A stretch of 64,000 nucleotides of DNA from Bursaphelenchus xylophilus (GCA_904066235.2 CAJFCV020000002.1:9486001-9550000); one strand, 5' to 3'. Counted from the stretch's first letter, positions 49,126 to 60,430 are shown. Notes: generated by a model not told the origin, from the sequence alone. Program-made: numbers and translations.

Positions 49126-51936
49126 ATGATGTATATAAATTTGGTATTTCTTCTATTTCTACTCCTCAAAAGCTCAAATGCGCAGCTCTATGGAAACAGT
49201 TACTTCCTCAACGCCTTGAGAGGCTATGGCAATGACTTATGCAGATTCGTCTCATGCCCTCCGGGCCAGTATTGCGTTGGCGGCCAATGTAATACGGGCG
49301 GCGCTTTTGGAACCGGATTAACTGGAGGTGGAGTTGGTGGCCTCGGCTATGGAGGGTATGCCGGATATGGAAACACGGGATATGGATTGGGATATGGAGC
49401 GAGCTTGGCGTTGATGAATGCGGCGCATAAATGTAAGGAATTTTTGATTTTTTTGTGGTGTTGGACGATTGGGGATTCCGCAAAGTATTATTTTTCTTCA
49501 ATGTGTCTGTGGGCCATTCGAAACGGATAAGTTTTTTCTTTGAATTTCTAATTGTAAGTTTCAGCGGTTTCGACTCGAAAATAATTCTTCAAAGCTTTGG
49601 GAAGGCATAGAAAGATCAATTCAAAAAATATATCTTTTTTGCAATTTAATCTGTCGAAAATGGCAGGTCTCGGCTCCAGAAAAATCAAAATTTTAGTAAA
49701 ATTGGCGGAGTATCCGCGGAGAAATCCAAAGAAAAAACTTACCCATTTCGAGTGGCCCACCCTGTACTTTTCGGTTTCCCCAATCGTACTTTTCCCAATC
49801 GTCTTTTTCCCCAATCGTCCCTGTTCCACTTATTGAGATTCTTGAAGCCTTATGCTTTGATTGTCATAAAGTTTTGGTTGTGTCATCTGCAGAACAGATT
49901 CTGTTATACAGCTTTCACAAATAGCGGCTCATAAGTGAGAGCAATCACAACAAGAATGGCAGGATACCTCAAGATATCCTGTTATTCTTGTGATTGCCCC
50001 ACCTCAAATTTCGACAAGTTTTGATGACTTTATTTTTGACTAAACTCTAGGCCTATGACTATGTTTGGCCATTAAACTTTCGCCTTCTTATTGCAGTTTA
50101 TTGGATGCCTGTTTTCTCAATTAAATTTTCAGTTTGTGCCGAGACCTCCGATTGCTATAGCGGCCAGATTTGTCAAGCCGGCCGTTGTTCATTCACCGCT
50201 GGAGTTGGCACTCCATTCCTGGGTGCTAATGCTCTTGGAGCTGGCGCTTACGATGGCGGATATGGAGCGTTGGGGACAGTGGGCGTCGGTGGGACATACA
50301 ATGGCCTTGCGGGGACGAATGGACTTATTGGTGAGCTTATTAGTAGTGTCAAAAAACCTTTTTGAAAGTTTGTTTTGTAAATTGTAAAATACGCTATTTT
50401 TCATTTCTTCCTTATAGAAAATCCCAAGATTTTAAAAACAGTGTTTATCACGAATTTTTGAACTTTCAGAGCGCCCTTCCGGAGTTCAAATGTGCAATTT
50501 GATGCAGGACTGCCTGAACGGCCAGATTTGTGTGAACGGGTATTGTTCGCAGAGTAATGTGGTTTACGGCGGATCACAAGGCGCATTGAAGCCGCCGCCA
50601 AGTGAGTTTGGACTCTTGAATTTGTTTTATGAACTTTCTGCTGCTTTTTTTTTATAATATGCATTTTTTATTCTGTAATATGCACAAGTTTTCTATAATA
50701 TGCACAAGATAACCGAAGTCGTTCCAGAAATTGCGTAGACTTTTTGTCGTGGCCGCACCGTGCACGAAACCCCCTTTTGCGGCGTGCATTTGACCCTTCG
50801 CACCGTGCTGGTGCATTATCGACGCAAGCGAATTTTTAAAAACTGCACAGTGCAAAATGTTTCGAGAAGGATCGCGTCGCACGGGAAACAGGCAACTTCC
50901 ACTGTGCGATGTGAAAAAGGCCGGAAAAGTCTGTGCAATTTCTGGAACGCGTCTTTCCGGAAAGTCGCCGGACTGATTTTTTGGTGTTTGCACTGTGCGA
51001 GAAAAGTCAGTGTGACAGTCGAAAAAAGCCCATTGCGCTGTGCAAAAAGCAAAAAATTGCACAGTGCAAAGAAAATTTTTGACTTTTTCTCCCGGTGCGT
51101 ATATCGATCTGTCGGCAAAATAACGGCGGATCGTCGCGCCTCGGAGTCGCTCATCATCGCTTTGCGACTGCAAGCCGCGGCTTGGGATTTGGTGCGCGAT
51201 AGCGGCGAGGCGAGACATTTTGATGCGACGACCCGCCGTTATTTTCCCGACAGATTGATAGCCATGGCCAATGCGCAAACTGAAAATTAGTTGAAAATAA
51301 TAGGGCGCAGTTTGCATCTTATGCGCAGCTCGAAAACAAGCTGCTCCGGCGAGCTTCGATACCTTGATTTCCGAGGTGCGTCTTACCATTTTCCGCCAAG
51401 TTTCAGCCAAGTTTCAGTTAGCGTATTGGCTCCGGCGACTTTCCGGAAGGGGTAGTAATTGTTAGAAAGGGTCGACAACTAAATTTTTAATGGTTTTTTT
51501 CTGTTTTTAGCGTGTGGCACTGGTGCTACTTGCCCGGTTGGCCACTTCTGTATCGCTGGAATCTGCACTCCAAATTACATGTCGTCGTCGTCGGGTAAGG
51601 TTAAATTTTGAAATTTTGCGTACGTGGGCTCTAACAAATCAAACCGCTAATAATGTCTCTAAAATTTTCAAATAGTGAAATCTTTTGTCATATTTGAAAT
51701 ATCTTATTACTTGGGCAAGTTATACCAATAAGGGCTAAAATAAATCGCAAGGACAAACCGTATTTTACCAAATAAAAAAAATAAAAATTTATCTACCTTA
51801 TAGGACAAACCGTATTTTACCATAACAAAAACGTTGTTTATTTTCAGCATGCTTCATCGGCAACACCTGCCCGCCCGGAATGATATGCCGACTTGGCCGA
51901 TGCGAGCCCAACGGCTTTTTTGGGAAGAAAAAATGA
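49126..51936 (+). CDS. Secreted Gly-rich protein with five Cys-rich modules
   Basis: Exons 49126-49432, 50133-50330, 50470-50601, 51511-51594 and 51848-51936 (TGA) encode 269 residues; every junction is in the same phase (1). Signal peptide [19 protein letters not shown]. Each exon carries one module of the type C-x5/6-C-x2-G-x2-C-x2-G-x-C, for example [48 protein letters not shown] and [12 protein letters not shown]. The first two are followed by Gly/Tyr-rich stretches. Equal intron phases and one module per exon suggest growth by exon duplication. The modules resemble EB-type disulphide modules of nematode secreted proteins, but I do not assign a named family. An AATAAA lies at 51946-51951, just after the stop. 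A cuticle or extracellular-matrix role is inference. The first ATG of the ATGATG pair at 49126 is used. Confidence 0.83.
50750..51075. repeat. TGCACNGTGCA-rich block, copy 3 (diverged)
   Basis: Six to seven GCACNGTGC motifs occur between 50756 and 51068, in intron 3 of the Cys-rich secreted gene. I could not define terminal inverted repeats, so this is a partial or different member. Confidence 0.55.
51102..51260. mobile_element. Short TIR element (GATCTGTCGGC type)
   Basis: TATCGATCTGTCGGCAAAAT at the left pairs with ATTTTCCCGACAGATTGATA at the right. The interior is unusually GC-rich for an intron. It sits in intron 3 of the Cys-rich secreted gene, directly after the TGCACNGTGCA-rich block. 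Confidence 0.7.
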
Positions 51937-52153
51937 GACGCTCGCAATAAAAAAAGACCTTTCGTTTACATGTACAGTCGTTATCAGCAAGATAAATATT
52001 AAATAAAACCGATGAGGGAGTGCTTTTCCTTTTCTAGTCACCTTCTTCATAACTGTTTGCTTTGATTCATGGATGCTTGTCGAAACAGGGATTTTGAGGG
52101 ATTCGGGGATGTTTTTTTGTGGGCAAGAGTGTCGGAAAACAAGTAACTTTATA

Positions 52154-52293
52154 TATCAGTCTGTTGGAAAAAAGTCAGCGCTGCGCCGAATGCGTGGCTG
52201 AAGTGAAAAGCGATTTGATTTTTCCGCGACACAATCCATTTTCTCGACGGTGATGCTGCTTTCGGCGCTCATTATTTTCCCGACAGACTGATA
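52154..52293. mobile_element. Short TIR element (CAGTCTGTTGG type)
   Basis: Ends TATCAGTCTGTTGG and CCCGACAGACTGATA are inverted repeats around about 140 bp. It lies 17 bp left of the mariner remnant and is related to 51102-51260. Confidence 0.65.
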
Positions 52294-52310
52294 CATTCGC
52301 TTTGGTAATA

Positions 52311-53188
52311 TTAGGTTGGGGAATAAGTCCGCAACGATTTCTTTATTGCTTCGTCCTGCAACGATTGTTTGTTGTTTGGAAAAGTTTATATATGCATTCG
52401 AAAGAGTTCTGTCTCCTCTACAAAACTGTGTTTTTAGTTTTTTTTGAAAATTTAATTTTAAATTATTTTTTGGGCTTAAAAGTGAACCATCTAGGAGGCA
52501 AAAAATTGCGTTTTCGACACCTGCTTTTTTCGCTGAGCAGCACGTGGACGCAAACGGCGGTCTTTGTATCGAATCATCATCGGGGATGAAAATGGTGTCT
52601 GTGCGTCAATATAAAGCAAAATGTTGACTGTTTCCTGGAGTGGGTGGCCCCAGGGGACAGTCAAGCAAGATCCCCACCCAAAAAGGCCATGATCTGCATT
52701 TGGGGGACTGGGAAGTCATGGTGCATTGGGACATGCCTCAAAAGAACGCCACTGTCAACAAGGAGTCCTATGATGCCCAACTACACCCCGAAAATGGGGT
52801 TATTCGACTGAAATCAAGGCCAAGTCATCTTGCTCCACGAGTCATCTTGCTCGCATGTTGCACAAGTCGTCAAAACCGCACTCCATGAGTTCGAATGGGA
52901 GGTTATTTAGCGTCCACCATACTCTCGGACCTTGCGCCAACCGATTGCCACCTTTTCCGCTTTCTGTCAAACCAAATCCGAGGTGAAAAATTCGATGGCG
53001 AAGAGGACCTCAAAAACTTTTTAAGCCCAAAAAATTATAAAAAATTAAATTTTCAAAAAAAACTAAAAACACAGTTTTGTAGAGGAGAAAAAACTGTATC
53101 AAATAATGTGTATACCCTTTGCCAAACAACAAACAATCCTTGCAAAACAAAACAATAAAAAGCTCTACGAACTTATTCCCCAACCTAA
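52311..53188 (+). mobile_element. Decayed, internally deleted mariner element
   Basis: It begins TTAGGTTGGGGAATAAGT and ends ACTTATTCCCCAACCTAATA, an inverted terminal repeat of the mariner type, flanked by TA. Inner arms (CAACGATTGTTTGTTG and its counterpart near 53125) also pair. Inside are remnants in several frames: HVAQVVKTALHEFEWEV, then PTDCHLFRFLSNQIRGEKF. There is a stop where the family has HPPYSPDLAP, and the region before the second catalytic residue is shortened. It is non-functional. It is a different mariner lineage from the fragment at 63.6 kb, which has better-preserved coding sequence. Confidence 0.85.
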
Positions 53189-53828
53189 TATATTCAGCGA
53201 TTTTCGTAGCCTTAAGATTACGGTGAAATTTTTGTTCAACAAATTTCCATACGACAAAACCTCAATATAACAAACCATATCAAAAGATTTGTGAGTTAAT
53301 TTTAGCCGTAAATAAGCCTCCGTACAATGGAACTCTTTTAGAGCAAAAATATATTGTATACCATTGCAATTCCTTGTACAGAGTTTCCGTTGTGTGTGAG
53401 AAGGCTTCAGCTTCAGTTATCAAAGATTTTTCGACTTGTGGCTTGCTTTTTTCGGCTACTTGGGAAGCAAATTCTGAGGACTTTTTGCCTCGAGAGTATT
53501 CAGGATGTATCTTACGATCTGTTCCACCATTTCAAATTATATACTACATATATATAACAGTTTTATTTGGACCGCAAAAAAATCGGCGACATTTCGTCTT
53601 CCATGCCGCAAAAAAGAGAGATTCAAATGGTGATATTAGGGGCTTTTAACAAAATATTTTTTTGCTTGTACAGTTTTTCGGACCGACTAGCCATTTTATT
53701 GAATTACAATTTGGCATTTTAAAATACGTTCTTCAAAATTGCTATGCATTTACAAAATATTTACATTTAATTTCCTGGCAATTTCAACCGGCCGTTATTA
53801 TTTTCAACCCGATTTTTAGGTAATTTGG

Positions 53829-54319
53829 ATGTTCTTAAAATACTTAATACCCATTTTCTATCTGATTTACTCATCACATTGTCAGACATACAACAAAAAC
53901 AGAACCATCTACTCCATTGAACTTGATGCTGTAAGTTTTTAAAAATTTTAACTTTCTTGTTTTTATTTTTAGAGTATAAATATTCTATCAAAATGCATTG
54001 GACCCACGGGACATGTGCAAACACTACCTCATTATACCGTATTCCTGATCTACAATCGCCCTCATTTCTGCGAAGATGTTCTCAAAAACGCGGCTCATGA
54101 TTACATCTACAACTACTATCCAACTCATACCGATGTTTACAAAAATGAGGAAAATACGGTCAGTTTACATTAGTGTATTTTTTAAGCAGTATATACCATA
54201 TTTTTGACGCTTACTGTAGCTTGATGCATTTTTAGGTCAGTATGAAGTGCGATTCCAAGTTCTTTCTTGCCAAGCTATCAGAGACGACCACGTTGTTGCA
54301 GAGTTATTGTAATGAGTAA
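53829..54319 (+). CDS. Small secreted protein of unknown family
   Basis: I do not recognise this protein. Exons 53829-53930, 53973-54158 and 54236-54319 (TAA) encode 123 residues, with both introns in phase 0. The ATG at 53829 opens a clear signal peptide (MFLKYLIPIFYLIYSSHC). The mature part has four cysteines (ILSKCIG, PHFCED, MKCDSK, QSYCNE), enough for two disulphides. The second donor is GTCAGT, weaker than the GTAAGT of the first. The introns are 42 and 77 nt, typical of compact nematode genes. An upstream 3' splice site at about 53818 (TTTTTAG) could be used for trans-splicing. The gene is too short per exon to show as a long open frame. Confidence 0.7.
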
Positions 54320-54421
54320 ATATTTTATAAGCCCTTTTCCAGTGAAATTTGGTACCGAATCAATATAAGAATTTCGATTTGGGTTCTCCAAGACATGTTC
54401 GAGATTTTTTGCTTGAATTTT

Positions 54422-54870
54422 ACAAGGGAATTACTCCAAATGCGACGCTCAGATTTTGTTTAAATTTTGCACACCCGCCGGGTATGGACTAAATATCAAT
54501 TCCTGAAAGTTTTAGCTCGCGCTTTGCGGGCGCCGCCGAGATATCGAACAATTTTTGCCGCCGAGAGAGCACGCTAAACATGGAGAGCGGTCGGAGAGAA
54601 AAACGCTTTTTGGCCATAATTTTAGCAGTTTCGTGCGGAAAAATTTGATTTTTTGTAGAAACATTATACTTTACGGTAGAAACAGGCATGAAAATTTTCG
54701 TGCCAAAATTCGGCAAAATCCTAAATTTTCGCCGACTTTCGATCTAAAAATCTCGGTTGTTTCTGCAAAGCGCGAGCTAGGATTCTCGCATATATCTTAC
54801 AAAAAATTATTCTAAATTTGTGCCAAGTTTCATCAAAATCTGAGCGTCGCACTTGGAGTATTTCCCCTGT
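54422..54870. mobile_element. 450-bp TIR family, copy 12
   Basis: ACAAGGGAATTACTCC start and GTATTTCCCCTGT end. It fills most of the gap between the small secreted gene and the coiled-coil gene. Confidence 0.87.
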
Positions 54871-54935
54871 GAGTTTAACGCATCTCTGGTAAACTTTACA
54901 GACCAATTTATTTTACAAAATTCAATGACATCACT

Positions 54936-57900
54936 TTACAATTGTTGAGCATTCGAGTCGCTGTATTCTTCGAAAGAGTTTGGCTCCTAAAATTATTTTT
55001 TCACGTTTCCAAAATCGACCTCTTGCTTCTATATTTACTCCCCAAAATTTTACTAACCCCTCTCCTCAACTCACATTGAATCCGCTTGAACTGTTGGGCC
55101 GACTGATTCCATCCCAAGTTTGCCCACTCTTCCACAGTTGAATGGTGTCCTGCAAGTTCATTATTCCGAGTTGTTGTCGAGTTTGAGCGAATTCTGCCTC
55201 TCTCTGCTGAGCCTCGAAGACTTCTCGCTCCAAAAATGACATTGGTCGATCTCTTCTGGTCTGATATTCATGTTCAACTCCGTTCTGATAATTTATTTGC
55301 TGATTTTGGGGATGATATTGGACTTGATGATGCAGAAGATGCGGGGGAATTTTTACTCCGAGCTCTGGAAATGACTCTTTACGTTTTCTATTCCGCATTT
55401 TACCCCAAGATTTCAAAGATGAAAAAGAACTGTTTTTTTCCGAAAAAGGAGAGAAATGGCTTGAGATTACACGCCATTTACCTTGCAAGATCCTTGAATT
55501 GTTCTGTAAGAACTCTACAATTTGCCTTGTCCTGGCATCCGGCTGATTGTTGACATTCACCGAGATTTCGTTGAAATACGCTGAGTTTGGCCCTGAAATC
55601 AGTGTGCAAAAAAATGAAAATTCAAAAGGAAAGTTGCGTTTTTCAAGGGGGTCCTAAGAAGCCTCTGCAACGAAAATTTTGCGTATTCATTTTTAAACAC
55701 TCTTTGCTTCAAGGTTGTAGCGCATTCTGCAGCCTGAGTCGACCGTTAGACGTTCATTTTTAGAGAGGCTGCAGAAAATGAAAAAATGATCAGAAAGGTG
55801 TTTGAAAGTAGGAGCCTAAAAAAAGGTCACAAATTGTTATTATAAAGGTTTCTTCTCTGCGCGAGATCACGCTAAATTAAGAGAGCCAGCTGGACAAAAG
55901 ACGAATTTGGTCCATGGATTTTTTCTTCTGCTTAAAAGAGCTTAATTTTCCGTAAGTAAGCCACAAAAGAGCGCCCATCTTTTGACAAAACTTCAAAGAT
56001 TTTTTGTCAAAAGATTTCAGCGGCTTTTGAAAGCATGGGCAATAATCTTTACGTATAAAAGAAAAATCTTTATGTATGTATAAAAGAACGCCCTAGGTTT
56101 ATGCCAATCATTTCTATGACGAAGTTGTCATATTTGAAGCTTTATAGAAACCGCTATGATAAGCTTGGCCACACGAAGCATATATCAATAGATAGCGTCT
56201 TCAACGTTCTTTCAGGTGATATTAACCGCTGTTCCAAGACTTTAATTCTACCCGTAAAAATGCACAGCAAAAAACGGTCATACTTCCAAGCCTAATATAA
56301 ATATAATATATCAAATTTGGTTTTACCTGATTCAAAATTTTCCACCACTAAAAAACTTTGATATGAACTCACTTTTCACCTCTTGAGGTGCTCCATTTTC
56401 AAAGTACATCCTTGTGTTTTGTGAGTTCGCAATTGATTGTCGTTCTATACGACTTTCCGGCGGCTGATACCAAGGATTCTGCGGGACTGGGTCCAAATGG
56501 ACTTCGGATGGGCCAATGGATCGTCGCCGAATCTTCCAACGGTCCGCATCCTGCCGAATTACTTGCTAAAAATGTAAACTTTTGAATTGAAAATGAAGGA
56601 ATTATATTGAAATTGTAAAAAAATTGTTTGTAAAATACGATGAATGCTGAGTAGTTTAAATGACTTACCCGAATTTCCTGCGCTTCTTTTTCTGCTTCCA
56701 TCAGCATGTTGAGTCGTTGCTGGGGAATCCTGCTGTCTGGCGGAATGACTTCTGGAGTTTTAACGGACGCCACCAACGACGCTGACATTGGGTCGGACGA
56801 GCGCCATCGAGGAAAGGAAAAGGGCCTGTGGATTCGATGAAGTTGTGCGGCTCTCTCCTAAAACTTGAATTTACAGGGGAAGTGCTCCAAGTGCGACGCT
56901 CAGATTTTGATGAAACTTGGCACAAATTTTGAACAATTTTTTCTAAGATACATGCGAGAATCCTGGCTCGCGCTTTGCAGAAACCACCGCGATTTTTATA
57001 CCGAAAGTCGGCGAAGATTTAGGACTTTTTGCCGAATTTCGGCACGAAAAGTTTCATGCCTATTTCAACCGTAAAGGATAATGTTTCAACAAAAAATCAA
57101 AATTTTCCGCACGAAACTGCCAAAGTTATGGCCCAAAAGCGGTTTTCTCTCTGACCGCTCTCCACATTCAGCGTGCTCTCTCGGCGACAAAAATCGTTCG
57201 ATATCTCGGCGGCGCCCGCAAAGCGCGAGCTAAAACTTTCAGGAATTGATATTTAGTCCATACCCGACGTGTGTGCAAAATTTAAAGAAAATCTGAGCGT
57301 CGCACTTGGAGTACTTCCCCTGTTAGAAAAATTGAAAATTTTAAAGTATGTAGAGAGTCTACAAGAAGTGTAAAATATGTATGAAACATTTCATTTTTTT
57401 ATATGTAAATTGAAGAATTACAGAGTTACCGAGATGTGCCGGAAAATTTTTGTCGTTTTTTCATCGCTCAGTCAAGGTATTCAAAAAATTCTTTTTGCAG
57501 GATAAAGAAGAAGATGGGCGGGTTTTTACACCCAAAAGAATGGTTTTCTCTGCCACCGCAGAAAGTAGTGTATTCGGCGGAGACTTTCGGTCGGTTTTCT
57601 GGTCATCACACCAATTTTAAACGCTTTATTATGATGCCGGATACGATTAACAGGTCTTGTCTGCAGATGACTCAAAAATTAAAAAACTAACAAACAAAGT
57701 GCCCCAATTGCGACGCTCAGATTTTGTTTAAATTTTGCGCACACTTTAGGCATTGAACGTACATCAATTTGTGAAAATTTTAGCTCGCGGTTTTCAGGTG
57801 CAGCCAAGATACCAAGCAACTTTTGCGACCGAAGAAGCATGCAAAATGCGGTCGTAGAGTTCAGGGAAAAGGATAAAAAGCAAATGGATAAAAAGCCCGC

Positions 57901-59424
57901 GCTATGGCGTGATCGAAAAGAACAAAGAGCGCTCGAACCTAAAGGAATGCGGCCGCGATCGGCCATGAGACGCCTTATCGGGCTCAATCTCGGCCAAGAA
58001 GGTGGGGGAAAAGAAACCTGGCCGGATCGAAGCCGGAAAGGGGGCGTAAGAATGAGAAACAAGGCCAATACAAACGGGCTGGGAAACGGGCATTCGAGGA
58101 CCGGACCGGCGCAAAATCCATTTTGTGTCTTCCACATGTGTGAAAGCTACTGCTCCAAGTGCCCACGACGTCGCCAGCCAATCCAGCCGCCCCACAAGAG
58201 AGAGAGAGAGAGAGAGAGAGAGGGTGAGACAAAAAGTGTCAATACAGGTAAGTCATTTTATATAATTTCAATTTGTAAGTCATTTTGTATAATTTCAATT
58301 TGAAGATCCCCGGGTCACTAGCCGCTCCGCATTTTGTATTTACAAGGGAAGTACCCCAAGTGCGACGCTCAGATTTTCTTTAAATTTTGCACACACGTCG
58401 GGCATGGATTAAATACCAATTCCTGAAAGTTTTAGCTCGCGCTTTGCAAGCGTCGTCGAGATATTGAACGATCTTTGCCGCCGAGAGAGTACGCTAAACA
58501 TGGAGAGCGGTCAGAGGGAAAAACACACACGGGCGGAAAAAAATGATTTTTTGTGGAAACATTACTCTCTATGGCAGAAAGAGGCATGAAACTTTTCGTG
58601 CCGAAATTCAACAAAAAGCGTTAAAATTTCGCCAACTTTCGACCAAAAAATCTCGGTTGTTTCTGCAAAGCGCGAGCTAGGATTCCCGCATATTTTTTAG
58701 AAAAAAATATTCTAAATTTGTGCCAAGTTTCATCAAAATCTGAGTGTCGCACTTGGGGTACCCTGTTAATTGTAAATCCTTAGAAGGGTAAATAAGGGAA
58801 TTTATTAGGACCTCAGGGTCACTCCTCGCACAGAAATAAAACTGAGGATGTCCAAGCCGGCCCAAAAAGGCCTGAGTGGACGATCCAGGCGATCAGCGGT
58901 CCCTGCCTCGAACTCGGCGCAGCAAGAGCTCGCGGTACCCAGGGCTAACCCTGGCCCGGCGCCTGGGGGCCGCGTTGGTCCTCAACTATAGAGAAAAACA
59001 CTTTTAGACCATATCTTTGCCAGCCTCTTGCGGAAAAAGTTGATTATTTGTGGGAACATTACCCTCTACGGTAGAAATTATTAGATTTTTTGCACCGCAT
59101 TTCCTGTAAGCTCTTCGCAGAAAAGATCGTCAAAAACTGGCATCTCAACTGCCAAAAAGCGCAATTTAATAATTTCAGAAATTTTTATCTGGCTGCGTTG
59201 ATGAGCTTTGCCAAAATTTGAAGAGAAACTGAGCGTAAATTCTCGAAAATTTTGAAAAAATCAACCAATCCACCTACCGCTTCCTCCCGTTCCTTTTCCG
59301 CGTTGATCTCCCAAAAATTCCTCAAGTTGTGGAGCCGGCTTTCAATCGGGCTGGGATCGGCCGCAATCCGGGCCATCTGGCTATTCGCTGTGCCCAGTCG
59401 GAATGATGGACTATAGGTGTTCAT
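54936..59424 (-). CDS. Coiled-coil protein, possibly AKAP2/MISP-like
   Basis: Exons (minus strand) 59424-59278, 56857-56669, 56565-56373, 55592-55482, 55364-55075 and 54986-54936 (TAA) encode 326 residues with agreeing phases (0,0,1,1,0). The start at 59424 (MNTYSPSFRLG) is uncertain because the frame stays open about 50 nt upstream and the true first exon may lie further right. A charged helix spans exons 1-2 (WEINAEKEREEAERAAQLHR, then EAEKEAQEIR). Exon 5 encodes RPMSFLEREVFEAQQREAEF followed by RQQLG, which resembles the actin-associated C-terminal motif of AKAP2/MISP proteins. That family call is tentative and rests on this motif only. Intron 1 (2.4 kb) holds three copies of the 450-bp inverted-repeat family and a GC-rich block. 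Confidence 0.72.
56873..57323. mobile_element. 450-bp TIR family, copy 13
   Basis: Complete, with ACAGGGGAAGTGCTCC start and TACTTCCCCTGT end. It begins only 16 bp from the acceptor of exon 2 of the coiled-coil gene, so the family tip lies next to the splice site. Confidence 0.88.
57693..57845. mobile_element. 450-bp TIR family, copy 14, truncated
   Basis: ACAAAGTGCCCCAATTGCG start, then the CAGATTTTGTTTAAATTTTG block; it is lost after about 150 bp. Confidence 0.7.
58198..58222. repeat. (GA)n microsatellite
   Basis: An uninterrupted GA run of about 25 bases in intron 1 of the coiled-coil gene. Confidence 0.9.
58342..58766. mobile_element. 450-bp TIR family, copy 15
   Basis: ACAAGGGAAGTACCCC start; the right tip is shortened to GGGGTACCCTGT. 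A short internal deletion replaces the GGCCATAACTTTGGCAG block. Confidence 0.83.
58835..58985. other. GC-rich block of unknown nature
   Basis: About 150 bp of high GC (CGGTACCCAGGGCTAACCCT, CCTGGCCCGGCGCCTGGGGG) inside a very AT-rich intron. It interrupts what looks like a decayed inverted-repeat element: similar sequence resumes after it at about 58990. It has no long open frame; AGGGCTAACCCTGG is a local hairpin. Confidence 0.5.
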
Positions 59425-60103
59425 CACGCGCTTCCACCGTTCAAGTGTTGTTCCTGGAGACCGCTCAAGTGGCCGTACAGCAGGATCGAAGAGAGAGGGG
59501 GATTTCAGCGCTTCTCAAGCCCTCAAGGTTTTTTTTGGTTTTGCGCATGGACCGGAGGACAAGGCTGTAGTTAGTAGGAGGACGGGGGAAAAATACAATA
59601 GTAAGAAAAGTAGCGGTGGGGGAGGGAAGAGAGGAGAAAAAATGTTTTGCATTTTTTCTTCGCTTTGTTACAATCGAAACAGAGCAGTCAGACAGTTGAA
59701 TGAGGTGGGGGAGGAAGGGATAAGATAACCGAGATTAGTGGTCATGAGGAAGAGAAAAAACGAACGGAAGGTGACAAGAGAGGAAGGGGTTAGCCAGGAG
59801 GATCAAATAGTTAAACCCCGCGAAGAGTTGCATTTTTGCGGAGAAGTGGCTGGAAATGAAAAGTAAAACCGGAAAAATTGGAAATATGCCAATGCAAAAA
59901 AAGGCTCTATACTCCTTTCAAATCCCATATTCCCCCCTCAGGAACTCTTGCAGACGACAGATATCGAAGCGATCTGGTTCGCTTCCGGCGTCACTTGATT
60001 GTAATAATCGCGTCATTTCTCGTATCCTAAGGCTTATCCTGATAATGAATGATATTACAACGTGTCCTTAGGGCAACCGATCGATCACCAGATCTGGGCC
60101 CGC
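59425..60103. other. Region right of the coiled-coil gene
   Basis: A purine-rich stretch on the plus strand (59560-59800), then unique sequence. It is probably promoter or leader of the coiled-coil gene on the minus strand; no gene is supported. Confidence 0.5.
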
Positions 60104-60430
60104 CGGGGCCTATATAAGTTCGGAACCATATTCAAGAAGGTATGTAGCGATGAGTGGTTCTTTGCGGTTGCTTTGCGTTGTTGTGTGGTTATATTGAGTT
60201 TTCTGGTTTCAGATGGCGCTGGGCAGCGAGACGAAGACAGCGGTTTCTCTATCTTCCAATAGAGATAGAGAAACTTGGGAAGTTCCTAGGCCAGAAAATA
60301 AAACGTAAGCGCCGGCGAGGGCGGGCAGTTACCGCTGACGTAAAACGTGGACGTAATGATGGAAGAAGGTGAGCGAAACGCTGTGATTTAAATATTTTGA
60401 GCTGTCTGCTTGCATGTTTTGTAATTCCGC
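60104..60430 (+). CDS. Possible 5' end of a gene interrupted by a MULE-like element
   Basis: A GC-richer stretch with a TATATAAG at about 60111 leads to a donor GTATGTAG at about 60139 and an acceptor TTTCAG at about 60212. The next bases start MALGSETKTAVSLSS and stay open to a donor or stop at about 60308. A further acceptor (CCGCAG, about 60432) precedes the insertion point of the 2.8-kb element at 60483. If the element is removed, two frames continue open past 63308. The coding nature is not established: there is no recognisable domain, and the ATG exon contains a perfect local inverted repeat. Confidence 0.25.

Larger units (their letters stand above)
51937..53828. other. Intergenic region with a TIR element and a mariner remnant
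   Basis: After the Cys-rich gene come the 140-bp TIR element and the mariner remnant. 53190-53820 is AT-rich and without a gene. TTCCTTGTACAGAG near 53370 recurs as TTCGTTGTACAGAGG at 45811 and CTGTACAGAGG at 20637. Confidence 0.65.

Noticed and set aside
50652..51410. A 252-codon open frame on the minus strand
   Set aside because: It runs antisense through a TGCACNGTGCA-rich block and a TIR element inside an intron, with no domain.
56101..56295. 64-codon plus-strand frame
   Set aside because: It lies in an intron of the coiled-coil gene on the opposite strand and has no recognisable feature.
57839..58303. 154-codon open frame rich in Lys and Arg
   Set aside because: It lies in intron 1 of the coiled-coil gene, overlaps a decayed repeat and ends in a GA microsatellite.
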